From the NCBI GenBank assembly GCA_903875465.1, contig CAIQWB010000031.1, positions 1 to 42,914 on the forward strand: a stretch of 42,914 nt of DNA, given 5' to 3'. The translations under genes and the position numbers were made by a program. Source of the DNA: an uncultured Verrucomicrobia subdivision 3 bacterium (GTDB lineage Bacteria > Verrucomicrobiota > Verrucomicrobiia > Limisphaerales > UBA11358). How positions within the stretch are numbered: position 1 is the stretch's first letter; every line of letters begins with the position of its first letter. The notes under the pieces were generated by a model that was given only the letters and a program-made list of their open reading frames with translations, was not told the DNA's origin and did no database searches. Below are positions 9,331-17,084 of the stretch, piece by piece.

Positions 9331-9669
9331 TCAAATCTGCGTTTCTTGGATGACTTTTTTCTGCCACTGTTTCCAGTCGCTCTTTTCGGATTGCGCGGCG
9401 GCGAAGGCGTGGGCCATGTCCAATTGATCCCGCGCCCGGCGCCGGCGGCTGGCGGCGGCCATTAACTCCAGCCACTCCAGGGTGTGTTCCACGGCCTCGG
9501 CCCGTGTGAAGCCACAATCCAGGGCGAGGCCGGCGACAAAGACTTCTAACGGGATTTCAGGCCCTGCTCCATCGCGAGCTTCATCACGTCCGGAGGAAGC
9601 TGGGCCAGGGCCGCGACTTGGGTGCGAAGGCGTTCGGTTGCGGCGGCCGCCTGCCGGCCGCAATAGGCG
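9331..9669 (-). CDS. Tail assembly chaperone, -1 frameshift extension (lambda T-like)
   Basis: This open frame lies in the -1 frame relative to the preceding chaperone gene and ends four bases before the tape measure start. It has no credible start of its own near its conserved-looking part, which begins just beyond the upstream stop (PLEVFVAGLALDCGFTRAEAVEHTLEWLELM). It is open back to the slippery heptamer TTTTTTC at 9675-9669. A -1 shift there would give a product of about 212 residues: 100 from the first frame and 112 from this one. The arrangement is the same as lambda G/GT, where a minor frameshifted chaperone binds the tape measure. The C-terminal part is charged and helical. Independent translation cannot be excluded. 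Confidence 0.65.
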   Translation of the reverse strand, partial: RLLRPAGGRRNRTPSHPSRGPGPASSGRDEARDGAGPEIPLEVFVAGLALDCGFTRAEAVEHTLEWLELMAAASRRRRARDQLDMAHAFAAAQSEKSDWKQWQKKVIQETQI

Positions 9670-9968
9670 AAAAAACCGCGGGCGTTTACCTCCTTGCCCA
9701 CTTCCAGGATGCGCTCGTAACTTTGGGGTGCGAGCGTTTCTGCCCAGGGCTTCGGCATAAATCCCAGGTAAGCGCCAGGCGGGGGGCTCGGGGCTTGGGG
9801 CGCGGGGCCAGAAACCAGGAAGGCGACGAGGGCGGTTTCATCTTCGACGATCGCAAACCCCCGGCTGTAATCCTTTACCGGGATCTGGCGAACCAGGACA
9901 AATTCGGAATTACCATCCGTGTAGATGACTTCGATTTCATGGCCGGCATTGAGAGTGGCGTTGCTCAT
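9546..9968 (-). CDS. Tail assembly chaperone (lambda G-like)
   Basis: A 140-residue protein starting at ATG 9968 (MSNATLNAGHEIEVIYTDG); the longer frame upstream overlaps the preceding gene and looks non-coding. The first 60 residues look like a compact beta domain (EFVLVRQIPVKDY), then a Pro/Ala linker encoded by heptamer repeats (GPAPQAPSPPPG), then a helical C-terminus ending MEQGLKSR. Position directly before the tape measure, size and the -1 overlapping frame downstream mark it as the major tail assembly chaperone, which coats the tape measure during tail assembly and is absent from the virion. No specific family was recognised from sequence alone. Confidence 0.65.
   Translation of the reverse strand: MSNATLNAGHEIEVIYTDGNSEFVLVRQIPVKDYSRGFAIVEDETALVAFLVSGPAPQAPSPPPGAYLGFMPKPWAETLAPQSYERILEVGKEVNARGFFAYCGRQAAAATERLRTQVAALAQLPPDVMKLAMEQGLKSR
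9669..9675 (-). promoter_or_regulatory. Candidate -1 ribosomal frameshift site (TTTTTTC)
   Basis: On the minus strand codons 98-100 of the chaperone gene read GGT TTT TTC, giving the heptamer T TTT TTC, a canonical X XXY YYZ slippery site in the zero frame. Slippage by -1 enters the frame that stays open to 9331, just before the tape measure gene. The GC-rich sequence downstream could supply a stimulatory structure, but none was modelled. Confidence 0.6.
9783..9810. repeat. Tandem heptamer array GGGGCNN x4, inside a coding linker
   Basis: Units GGGGCTC, GGGGCTT, GGGGCGC and GGGGCCA follow each other without gaps. On the minus strand they encode the Pro/Ala/Ser linker of the tail assembly chaperone. 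The complementary unit GCCCCNN recurs at 29753 and 39793. Confidence 0.85.
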
Positions 9969-9972
9969 AAAC

Positions 9973-10626
9973 TCAATAGCGTTGGATAGTGTAGGTGGCC
10001 CAGGGCAGGTTGGGCGCAGCGGCCGGCTGGTTGGACCAGGTGTTCGCGCCGAACACCCCATTAGTCATCCAGAGCAGCGGGGCGGAGGTGCCCACGAGCG
10101 CGGGGTACGTGGCATTGGTGAAGATCTGGCCAGTGACGGTGTTCGTATAAACCACGGCGATGCCATTGGTGGTCATGCCGCTGGGGGCGTTAGTGAACCA
10201 GCCGGTGGTGACATTGGTGATGTTCACATAGAACGCACCGCCATTCGTACTGAGCTGGGTCTGGCTGTAGCCAGGCAGCGGCAAGGCGGCCAGGTTCCAG
10301 AGCCAGTTGGTGAAGAGGAAAGTCTGGCCGGCGTTGCCCAGCAGGGTGGTGGTATAGGGCACGGCGACACCACCATTGGTAGTGGGGCTGAGGAGGTTCG
10401 TCGCGTACTGCGCCTGGCCAGAAGATACGGAGTGAATAATGAAAAACCCCAGCAGCAGTGCCAGCAGGCCCGGTCCACCGGACTTGGGCTTGGACTCTTC
10501 GACTTCGGTTTTGGCACTGGGGACCGGCGGCTCGCCGGCCACCTGGCGCGGAGTAAGCGGTTGGGGCTCTGCGACCGCGAGGCCGGCGATCGGACGGGGT
10601 TCCAAGGGAGTGGTGGTGTGTGACAT
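9973..10626 (-). CDS. Membrane-anchored Thr/Asn-rich protein of the tail block
   Basis: A 217-residue protein with a Pro-rich, charged N-terminal segment (residues 1-50), a single hydrophobic stretch (GLLALLLGFFIIHSVSSGQAQ, about 53-73) and a C-terminal region of about 145 residues rich in Thr, Asn, Gly and aromatics. The topology suggests an anchored or cleaved secreted protein rather than a classic virion component. It sits four bases upstream of the chaperone gene and shares its style with the genes at 10963 and 16273. No family was recognised. It could be a tail decoration or fibre protein that uses the host export path, or a surface-modifying lysogeny factor. Confidence 0.6.
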   Translation of the reverse strand: MSHTTTPLEPRPIAGLAVAEPQPLTPRQVAGEPPVPSAKTEVEESKPKSGGPGLLALLLGFFIIHSVSSGQAQYATNLLSPTTNGGVAVPYTTTLLGNAGQTFLFTNWLWNLAALPLPGYSQTQLSTNGGAFYVNITNVTTGWFTNAPSGMTTNGIAVVYTNTVTGQIFTNATYPALVGTSAPLLWMTNGVFGANTWSNQPAAAPNLPWATYTIQRY

Positions 10627-10670
10627 ATTGCTTTTGGTTGTGATTTAAGGGATGAGAGAGGATGAAATCA

Positions 10671-10961
10671 TTACTCTTGCTGCCCGCCGGCAGAGATCGA
10701 AACAATGTTGGTGAGGGCGTCCACGACCATGCGCAAATTGACATCAAGGGTCGTGGCCGGAACCAGAGCAGGAATGCTTACCAAGGGCTGCCCGGCAGCG
10801 TTGGTCATACTAAACAATTGCGCGGCCACCACTTGCGCGTCCGCGCCGGACCAATTGACCCGCGGCACCCGCCAGGTCGTGTCCGGTTGCAAGGTGATTT
10901 GTTGGCCGTTGACCACGGCCAGCGTGGTAATGGCGAGGGCGAGGAGGAGAATTTTTTTCAT
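10671..10961 (-). CDS. Small secreted protein of the tail block
   Basis: A 96-residue protein with a clear signal peptide: MKKILLLALAITTLAVVNG followed by QQITLQPD. The ATG at 10961 lies just after the stop of the large fibre gene, and the upstream extension is unlikely. The mature part (about 77 residues) has no cysteines and shows a mixed composition (VPRVNWSGADAQVVAAQLFSM). A three-gene set (large fibre, this protein, anchored protein) interrupts the usual tail tube-chaperone order. A role as fibre chaperone or small surface protein is possible, but function is unknown. Confidence 0.65.
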   Translation of the reverse strand: MKKILLLALAITTLAVVNGQQITLQPDTTWRVPRVNWSGADAQVVAAQLFSMTNAAGQPLVSIPALVPATTLDVNLRMVVDALTNIVSISAGGQQE

Positions 10962-10962
10962 A

Positions 10963-13900
10963 TTAAGGGCTAGTTTGAAGGAACGCGGAAGCGTGCAGTG
11001 ACGGACCAAATCCGGATGGAGTGTTGTTAGACAAGCCGACGCACCAAATATTCGTTGGGTTTGAAATCGTGAAGCTACAAGCGCAGTTGGTCATTTGATT
11101 TCCCGTTGCCGTGCCTAGCAAAGTGCCTAGCAAAGTGCCTTGCGATGGACTTGTATATACCCACACAGAAATATTTGTTCCAACCCCCAAGTTGTTCACG
11201 GTCTGCGAGATAATGCAGTTTGTTATGTGGCCAGAAAACCCCGCCGGACAGAAACATTGGTATGATCCTATACTGCTTGAGTTGGCACCAGAATATGGTG
11301 GTGGAACATAATAGGTGACGTTGTTGGTATAAGGGCTGGTAAAGTAAATACCCAAGGGTGCCGCGTAGGGGATGCTGGCTTGCGGCACCACCCCTACCAA
11401 ATTGGTCGCTTGAACATTGGTAATGCTCCCTCCATTTCCCGTGAACTGCCCGCCTGTGCTGGTGATGTTACCCCCCGAGCTGATGGAGGTTGCCGACAAC
11501 GAACCGTTCAGCGTGGTGGCGCTGGGCGTGTTGTTGGTCAGGACGGCGGCCGGCAGAGCCGCCAGCGGCACGGTGCCGGCGGTTAGTTGCCCGGCGTTAA
11601 GATTGCTCAAGCTGCTCCCCGTGCCGATGAAACTGGATGCAGTCACTGAGTTGGTGAAGTAGCCGGCATTGGCAAACAAATTGGAGCGCGCACTCAGATT
11701 ATCCCCTGAAAAATTAAAGAGGAACTTTTTGGCCGCATAATAATTGGTCCACGGCTGCGGATCACCTGTCAAGAAAGGAAACACAAAGACGTTAGTGTTA
11801 TTGTAGCCATGGATATAACCTTGTACCCCGATTCCCGCAAAGTAATCAGGTCCAGCGGCATTTTTAATTAATAGCGCATGGCCCAACCCCGGAAACAGCC
11901 CATCGGTGTGGTTGTTGCCGTAACTGTTGCCGGTGCTCGGCTGCATGTAGGCTGGGGCGAGGAACTGATCTTCCCCAAAGTCAGTCACCGAACCGTCTGA
12001 TTCGGTTTGCGTGTGCAAACCAGGGAGGACATCCCGGTGCAAAATATTACCACCATAATCCCATACCGGCCCGATGATGTTTGGGTTGTTAGGAAATTTC
12101 ACGGAACGAAGGGATAATATATTTGCCGTCGTCGCCGGCACGTAGAGAAACTGCAAATTACCCACCGGCTCCCCGTAGTTATTGACACTCAGTCCGTTGT
12201 TGCCAATCGACCAATCTGTCGCCACCACCCCGCCGGCACTATTCATGCCATAGATCCAGTTAGTTCCCATGTCGCCGTCTGGCTCGTCGTTGCCGCCCCG
12301 CACTTCCAATGTGGCTCCTTCATCCAATATGGCATAGTTGCGGGGGCCGTAAATGCCGCAGGACGTGCGAATCGTGAACCCATTAGCGCGGCCAAGGTAA
12401 ACGCCGCTGCCGCCGCGCCGGTAGCCGAACGTCAGGTTGTCAATAGTGATTTGGTCCGGCACACCAAGGTTGCAAATACCCGAACCAGCGTTACCATTGA
12501 ATCCCAAGCCATTGGTGTCAATCAAAGCACCGTAAGCGGCCATGTTCAAGGGACTGGTATTGGTATAATTTAACCAGTAAGCATGATAGACCACGGCATC
12601 ATTGTAGATGCCCAAGTCGCAGGCCGGACATTGCAAAAAGCTCCACCGTTCATCGTTTCCTCCGTTCACCAGGCCGATTTTAAAACCCGCAATCACCACA
12701 TTGTACAAGTCCACCCCACCGCCCGTGACCGAATTAGTGTCGCGAATCGTCAACCCGACTTTGGCGAAGGGGTTGGCATTGTTTGTGACTGCTCCCACAC
12801 AGTACATGGGGGCCGTGTAAAATGAGGCATCACTTAGCCCGGCCGTGGGATACACACCCCCGCAAAGCTCCAAATCGCGCAGGTTGATAATACCCTTGCT
12901 GGCAGCGTTCAAATGCACGGCATCTAGATTGGAGTTGCTTTGCCACAGCATGGTATATGGTTTGGTGATGTCGGCGCTGCCCCAGCCGAGATTGTGCAAC
13001 ACCCCCGCTCCGGCTAGTTTAAAGTTGTTAAAATTAACTTCCAACGAATTGGTCAGCTTGACAATCCCCGGCGGAAGAACGATGCAAGGCTTGATCAAAT
13101 TTGCGCTCGCCGCAAGGCAATTGGACATGGCCAAATCTTGCGAGACCAAAGCCGAGGTGCTGCCCCCCCAGTTGGTAATGACCACGCCCACCACCCCATA
13201 ATTCGTGGCCCAGATCAGCGTGTAACCGTCCGCCCATTGAGACACGGGCAGATTCGCCGGCTGCACCGCATTTTTCACAAAATTTGTCGTGGCCAGTCCG
13301 TTGGTCACCGACGCCGTGACAAACCCGTTGGTTGAAGGCATTTGCCCAACAATCGTGTTACTGGCGCTGAATACCTCCGCATGCGAAGCCACAATATTTG
13401 TCGGCAGGCTGGCATATCCCGTGAGGTTGCCATTGGTCGGCTGGCTGCCGGTCATGCCAGGGGTGATACCGGTGGCAGTACCGGTGCCAGTGATGGCTAG
13501 TGTGGCCCCGTTGGACACAGTAAGCGTGCTGCCCGCATTAACTTGCATGCCCACCAACGAACCGGCGTTGTAGCTACCACCGTAAATGCTGTTGAGGTTG
13601 GTCATGGATCCAATGAAGCCATTGAACGTGCCGGAAAATGTTTGGGCCGTGACATTGCTTAAAATCGTGCTCAAAGGATTGCCCTGTGAATCCTGAAACA
13701 CCACTTTGCCGGCAATACTCCCCAAAGTGTTCGTGTACGGCGATGTTCCAAAGGTGGATGCCAGCGTTACCAGGGGTGGGAATGGCCCGTTGGCCGCAAG
13801 GGTGAATCCATAGCCCAGATTCACGTTGATGGCCCCATTCGTCACCGCCAGCGCGTTGACCGGCAGGGCGGCCGCGGTGCCATAGGCATCGTAGGTATTG

Positions 13901-14457
13901 GTCGTGACACTCACCGTGTTGGTGCCGTTGGCGTAGTTCAAGGTGACACCCGTGCCGGCGGCGAGTGGCGTGCCACCACCAGTACCACCGGACACCCCGG
14001 CGATAAGGGCATCCACCTGCCAGGCAGTATAGTACGGCCAGCCAGCGGGCGGCTGGTTGGTATAGCCGGTGAGCGCGGCCACGTTTGCTGCACCCAGGGT
14101 GTTGGTCTGCACGGCGAAGCTGAAGCGCACGTTGTCACTGGGGATCACACACAGGTAGCTGCCCCAGGGCAGATTGGTGAACGTGGCCGTTCCCGTGACA
14201 TCCGTGTAATGCGTCTGGGCACTGTGGCTGATATTCGTGGCCCCACCAACAATGCGCGGGAATGGCCCGGTTAATTGCACATTCACGGCGACGCCAGCCT
14301 CGGGCACCTGGCCGATGTCAGCCAGGGGAATGGCAATCACATTCGTCTGCGCGTGCCCAGGAGTCAGCAGCCAGAAGCTAGAAGCCAGCATGGCCACCAG
14401 CCACCGGATGGCGTCACTGATTCTGTCTCCTGACTTCTGGCTCCTGGCTGCGCTCAT
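10963..14457 (-). CDS. Large secreted fibre/tailspike-like protein with beta-helix region
   Basis: This 1164-residue protein is the largest of the window. The N-terminus carries a hydrophobic leader (residues 17-37, LVAMLASSFWLLTPGHAQT) encoded largely by heptamer repeats; an alternative start at residue 23 would make a shorter signal peptide. It is followed by an Ig-like region (about 40-160) and a Gly/Thr/Asn-rich shaft. A probable right-handed beta-helix then spans about 440-800 (short Asn/Gly-rich strands such as GIINLRDLELCGG and GGGVDLYNVVIAGFKIG), as in pectate-lyase-like tailspikes. Next come fibre repeats (SSFIGTGSSLSNLNAGQL) and a C-terminal beta domain with several Cys. Inferred role: host surface binding or polysaccharide degradation. 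Its place between tail tube and chaperones is unusual. Confidence 0.65.
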   Translation of the reverse strand: MSAARSQKSGDRISDAIRWLVAMLASSFWLLTPGHAQTNVIAIPLADIGQVPEAGVAVNVQLTGPFPRIVGGATNISHSAQTHYTDVTGTATFTNLPWGSYLCVIPSDNVRFSFAVQTNTLGAANVAALTGYTNQPPAGWPYYTAWQVDALIAGVSGGTGGGTPLAAGTGVTLNYANGTNTVSVTTNTYDAYGTAAALPVNALAVTNGAINVNLGYGFTLAANGPFPPLVTLASTFGTSPYTNTLGSIAGKVVFQDSQGNPLSTILSNVTAQTFSGTFNGFIGSMTNLNSIYGGSYNAGSLVGMQVNAGSTLTVSNGATLAITGTGTATGITPGMTGSQPTNGNLTGYASLPTNIVASHAEVFSASNTIVGQMPSTNGFVTASVTNGLATTNFVKNAVQPANLPVSQWADGYTLIWATNYGVVGVVITNWGGSTSALVSQDLAMSNCLAASANLIKPCIVLPPGIVKLTNSLEVNFNNFKLAGAGVLHNLGWGSADITKPYTMLWQSNSNLDAVHLNAASKGIINLRDLELCGGVYPTAGLSDASFYTAPMYCVGAVTNNANPFAKVGLTIRDTNSVTGGGVDLYNVVIAGFKIGLVNGGNDERWSFLQCPACDLGIYNDAVVYHAYWLNYTNTSPLNMAAYGALIDTNGLGFNGNAGSGICNLGVPDQITIDNLTFGYRRGGSGVYLGRANGFTIRTSCGIYGPRNYAILDEGATLEVRGGNDEPDGDMGTNWIYGMNSAGGVVATDWSIGNNGLSVNNYGEPVGNLQFLYVPATTANILSLRSVKFPNNPNIIGPVWDYGGNILHRDVLPGLHTQTESDGSVTDFGEDQFLAPAYMQPSTGNSYGNNHTDGLFPGLGHALLIKNAAGPDYFAGIGVQGYIHGYNNTNVFVFPFLTGDPQPWTNYYAAKKFLFNFSGDNLSARSNLFANAGYFTNSVTASSFIGTGSSLSNLNAGQLTAGTVPLAALPAAVLTNNTPSATTLNGSLSATSISSGGNITSTGGQFTGNGGSITNVQATNLVGVVPQASIPYAAPLGIYFTSPYTNNVTYYVPPPYSGANSSSIGSYQCFCPAGFSGHITNCIISQTVNNLGVGTNISVWVYTSPSQGTLLGTLLGTATGNQMTNCACSFTISNPTNIWCVGLSNNTPSGFGPSLHASAFLQTSP
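11111..11146. repeat. 12-base tandem repeat, three copies
   Basis: GTGCCTAGCAAA occurs twice in perfect tandem (11111-11134), followed by a diverged third copy (GTGCCTTGCGAT). In the fibre protein it encodes the repeated tetrapeptide GTLL near the C-terminus, so copy changes keep the frame. Confidence 0.85.
14362..14450. repeat. Inverted pair of heptamer arrays at the fibre gene start
   Basis: Four units of AGYCAGN/AGCTAGA type (AGTCAGC, AGCCAGA, AGCTAGA, AGCCAGC) lie at 14362-14389. Four inverse units (CTGTCTC, CTGACTT, CTGGCTC, CTGGCTG) lie at 14423-14450. Both arms fall in the first 32 codons of the large fibre gene and encode parts of its leader. The same family recurs at 27808-27842. 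Confidence 0.85.
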
Positions 14458-14460
14458 AAA

Positions 14461-15018
14461 TCAGCTCAGCGTGACGATGTTGTTGGCGTTGTAGAGCAGG
14501 TCCGCCTCATACTCAGGCATGATGACGTTGCCATCGCCTGACTTCATGCCGCCCGTGAGCTTGATGCGCACCCAGAGCAGCGCGACCTGGTGCAGGACGT
14601 TGTACTGGTCGTAACGTTGCAGCAGGAGGAAACCACGGGGCGGCACGCCGGCCAGCGGGTTGAAGTAGGCCGCCCCGGCCGCCAGGGTCTGCGTGCGGTA
14701 CAGGAGTTGGTGGGCAATCACGCTCAGCTCATTGCTCTTGAACGTGAATTTGAGATCCTGCTTCGTGGTGATGACATCCTTGGGCACGAGCTGGCCCGGC
14801 GACGGGCGGTACAAACGCTTTTCCTCGCTGGTAGGTTTGTCTTCCCATTCCTCGATCACGCCGAGATCGATCCACTCGGGCGTGGTGGTGGCCGGAACGT
14901 TGGACGCGCTTACCGGGTTGGCAGCATTGCTGCCAGCGGCGGCGATGCTAAAGGTGTCGCCCTCACGCAACAGGAAGCAGTGAGAGCCAATGGCATAGGA
15001 TTCTTTGACGAACGACAT
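14461..15018 (-). CDS. Major tail tube protein
   Basis: A 185-residue protein whose pattern matches siphovirus tail tube proteins: MSFVKESYAIGSHCFLLREG at the start, the phrase EWIDLGVIEEWEDKP, then strands including TTKQDLKFTFKSNELS and a C-terminus MPEYEADLLYNANNIVTLS. The phrase describing a label for substrates 'DVITTKQDLKFTF' is typical of tail tubes, where the beta-sandwich subunits polymerise around the tape measure. It lies downstream of head-tail connector genes. No sheath gene was found in the window, which argues for a non-contractile tail. The leader is A/T-rich with no clear Shine-Dalgarno sequence. Confidence 0.75.
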   Translation of the reverse strand: MSFVKESYAIGSHCFLLREGDTFSIAAAGSNAANPVSASNVPATTTPEWIDLGVIEEWEDKPTSEEKRLYRPSPGQLVPKDVITTKQDLKFTFKSNELSVIAHQLLYRTQTLAAGAAYFNPLAGVPPRGFLLLQRYDQYNVLHQVALLWVRIKLTGGMKSGDGNVIMPEYEADLLYNANNIVTLS

Positions 15019-15053
15019 ATTATTTTAGTTGGGGTTGGAGGTGTGGGGGAACA

Positions 15054-15614
15054 TTAGATCACTGGTCCGGGGCCGATGTTGGCTTCCAGGACGCCGCCGC
15101 GAATGTGCAGCTCCAGTGCAAGGGCGCTGCGACCGGGCAAATTGGTTTGTTGTTTTTCTTTCACCACGAAGAGACTGGCCACTTGGGGCGTGGCCACGGC
15201 CTTGGCCGGACCGGCCACGATCTGGCCCGTCACGGCCGGGAGCACAAGCTCATACAGCCCATAGGCACCGATGACGGGCGGTTGTGCTGTGGCGTTGCCG
15301 TACAGGGCACTCACACGGTCGCCCAGGACGCGGTCACTGATAAGCAGGGCCACCGGCAGCATCCGGGTGATGACGAGTTTGGTGCCGTGGCCGGCCTTTT
15401 CCTCGAACTGCTCATCGAGCGGCACAATCACACAGACCCGCTGGTCCGTGATCGCCAGCCACTTGAAGGCTTCGACCAAGCTCTCCTGGTCAAACAAAGC
15501 CACCGCGCCAAACGCCGGCGTTTGGTTGTCCGCCAGCTTCAGCGCTTTCACAATCGTGAGGAGCGTCTGCACCAGGACGGCGCTGGCGGTGCGGTTGGTG
15601 GCGGTGGCACTCAT
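15054..15614 (-). CDS. Probable tail terminator/completion protein
   Basis: A 186-residue soluble protein starting in a one-base TAATG overlap with the gp36-like gene. N-terminal helices (SAVLVQTLLTIVKALKLADN) precede strands such as QRVCVIVPLDEQFEEK and KLVITRMLPVALLISDRV. Place in the operon, between the gp36-like connector and the tail tube, is that of Mu gp37/tail terminator proteins, which cap the tail and contact the head. This assignment is mainly from synteny; no specific motif was recognised. Confidence 0.55.
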   Translation of the reverse strand: MSATATNRTASAVLVQTLLTIVKALKLADNQTPAFGAVALFDQESLVEAFKWLAITDQRVCVIVPLDEQFEEKAGHGTKLVITRMLPVALLISDRVLGDRVSALYGNATAQPPVIGAYGLYELVLPAVTGQIVAGPAKAVATPQVASLFVVKEKQQTNLPGRSALALELHIRGGVLEANIGPGPVI

Positions 15615-16024
15615 TAATCAAAACAGCCGCGGCGCACGCGGCCGTGGATGCGGTGTTCGGAGCCAAAGCCGCCGGCGCTCAGGTTTTGCGCGGGGACCGC
15701 GACTTTGGGCAGGTTTGGGCGCTTGCCCTCGGCGATGGCGGAGAGTTCGCTCCAGGCATCGTCGTAAATCGTTTTGGTGTCCGGTGGCACCGGGCCGATG
15801 CTGCCGTAGGCGCGATACAGCGCGACGGCGCGGGTAAAATTAGTGAGACTCGCCGGATCCAGCACATAGCCGGTGGTGAGCCGCAGCACATCGGCGGCGG
15901 CGGCATCGCAGAGATTCTGCAACGGGTCCGAACCGTCTGCCGGCGCACCCAGGGCATTGATCAACTGGCCCTTGAGCGTGGCGCTGCCAGGGAGCAGGTC
16001 GGCGGTGAAGTTCAGCGAGTTCAT
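15614..16024 (-). CDS. Head-tail connector, DUF1320 / Mu gp36-like
   Basis: A 136-residue protein with the helical outline of the DUF1320 family: an N-terminal region with NALGAPADGSDPLQNLCDAAAADVLRL, a TGYVLDPA turn, then TRAVALYRAYGSIGPVPPDTKTIYDDAWSELSAIAEGK, which matches the family's pattern of a helical DNA-connector fold ending in an 'IAxGK' segment. Such proteins form the ring joining portal and tail. It is translationally coupled (TAATG) to the next gene. Assignment is by pattern and gene order after the capsid genes. Confidence 0.65.
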   Translation of the reverse strand: MNSLNFTADLLPGSATLKGQLINALGAPADGSDPLQNLCDAAAADVLRLTTGYVLDPASLTNFTRAVALYRAYGSIGPVPPDTKTIYDDAWSELSAIAEGKRPNLPKVAVPAQNLSAGGFGSEHRIHGRVRRGCFD

Positions 16025-16036
16025 GGTTTAAGGGGC

Positions 16037-16061
16037 GTGGATCCCGCCGGCCGGGATCCAC
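16037..16061. other. Perfect 10-bp hairpin between head-tail genes
   Basis: Arms GTGGATCCCG and CGGGATCCAC flank a 5-base loop (CCGGC). The element lies between the stop of the 58-residue gene and the start of the gp36-like gene. There is no T-run on either side, so it does not look like a complete intrinsic terminator. An attenuator or RNA-processing signal that adjusts head versus tail expression is possible. Confidence 0.7.
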
Positions 16062-16070
16062 ACCGGTGGC

Positions 16071-16247
16071 TTACTTGGCTTCCTTTTCCGGTTTGCCTGG
16101 CTTCACCTCCTCGGCGAGCTTGCGGCCGATGAGGCTGGCAGCGAACGCATCGCTAACCTCGATCACCTGGCCTTTTTTGGTGTGCTTGGCCTGGCCATGA
16201 CCGTCGGCCGGGATGAGCACGGGTTCTTTGATTTTGATGGTTTTCAT
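16071..16247 (-). CDS. Small basic head-block protein (58 residues)
   Basis: A short gene reading MKTIKIKEPVLIPADGHGQ, then KGQVIEVSDAFAASLIGRKLAEEV and a Lys/Glu/Pro-rich tail. The central phrase 'KKGQVIEVSD..AASLIGRKLAEEV' is the form seen in many small phage proteins next to capsid and connector genes (hypothetical 'gp35-like' FluMu proteins). It lies in the correct place between the capsid and gp36-like genes, with an A/T-rich leader (AAATTATG). Its exact function is unknown; its similarity to FluMu N-terminal small proteins is a recollection, not a search. Confidence 0.7.
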   Translation of the reverse strand: MKTIKIKEPVLIPADGHGQAKHTKKGQVIEVSDAFAASLIGRKLAEEVKPGKPEKEAK

Positions 16248-16272
16248 AATTTATGGCGCGACTGAGCCGGGA

Positions 16273-17034
16273 TTAAGTGCCCGAGTAGCTGTACCGGAGC
16301 TGGATGTTCACTGAGTTGGTGGTGGGTCCGCCGCCAATCAGCGCATTGGTCACAGTGGTGGCCTGAATGGTGCGCAGATTGCTCAACACTGCTGCCGGCC
16401 AGTTCGTCCAGTAGGTGTTGGTGGTCAGGATCCCACTGGTCAGCGCCAGGTTGTTGCTGTAGTTCGCGGTTGGCACGGCGAATTTCAGTGGCTGGGTGGT
16501 GGTTTCGGTAACCCGGTCCGGGGTGACATCAAAGCCAATGGTCGCCAGGCCGCCCTGGGAATTGGAGCTAATGACGGTCACAAACACTGCCAGCCCCTTG
16601 TCCTGTCGCAGCGTCAGCACATAGGGCGCGTTGGTGGGCTGATTCAGCCCGCTAATACTGCCATTGGCGGTGTAAACCCAATTGGCGGCGCCGCCATTGG
16701 TGAGGGTCAGCGGGAATATGCCCGCATTGGTGTCCACGCGATAGAAGTTCGGCTGTTGTGGATTGAGTTGGTAAGCCTGGGCTTGGGCGTGCTGGCACAA
16801 CTCAAGCATGATGACGATCAACGAGACGGCACCAGCCAGGCCCGCCCGCCGGAGCGGCGACCAGTTCAAGCACTGCAACAGATTGCGGACCAGCCGGGTG
16901 CAGCCCTGGGTGAGCGAGGTGTTGTCCAGGGACGGACGCCACTGGATGATCTTTTGCCAAACCCATTTAAAGGGCGTGACGAGCCACACGTACACGGTGA
17001 AGAGGAACGTGGAGATATGATTAAACAAGTTCAT
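16273..17034 (-). CDS. Membrane protein with Thr/Asn-rich exported domain, in the head block
   Basis: A 253-residue protein immediately downstream of the major capsid gene. It has two hydrophobic stretches: residues 6-26 (HISTFLFTVYVWLVTPFKWVW) and about 63-85 (AGLAGAVSLIVIMLELCQHAQA), the second ending in a signal-peptidase-like AQA. About 165 residues of beta-type, Asn/Thr-rich sequence follow. The same style is seen in the proteins at 9973 and 10963. No family was recognised. A membrane protein between capsid and connector genes is unexpected for a Mu-like head operon; possible roles are virion decoration or surface modification of the lysogen. Confidence 0.6.
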   Translation of the reverse strand: MNLFNHISTFLFTVYVWLVTPFKWVWQKIIQWRPSLDNTSLTQGCTRLVRNLLQCLNWSPLRRAGLAGAVSLIVIMLELCQHAQAQAYQLNPQQPNFYRVDTNAGIFPLTLTNGGAANWVYTANGSISGLNQPTNAPYVLTLRQDKGLAVFVTVISSNSQGGLATIGFDVTPDRVTETTTQPLKFAVPTANYSNNLALTSGILTTNTYWTNWPAAVLSNLRTIQATTVTNALIGGGPTTNSVNIQLRYSYSGT

Positions 17035-17084
17035 TGTCTTAGTTTGATTATGGGATTTTGAGGTTTGGAGTTTAAGCGCAGCGC

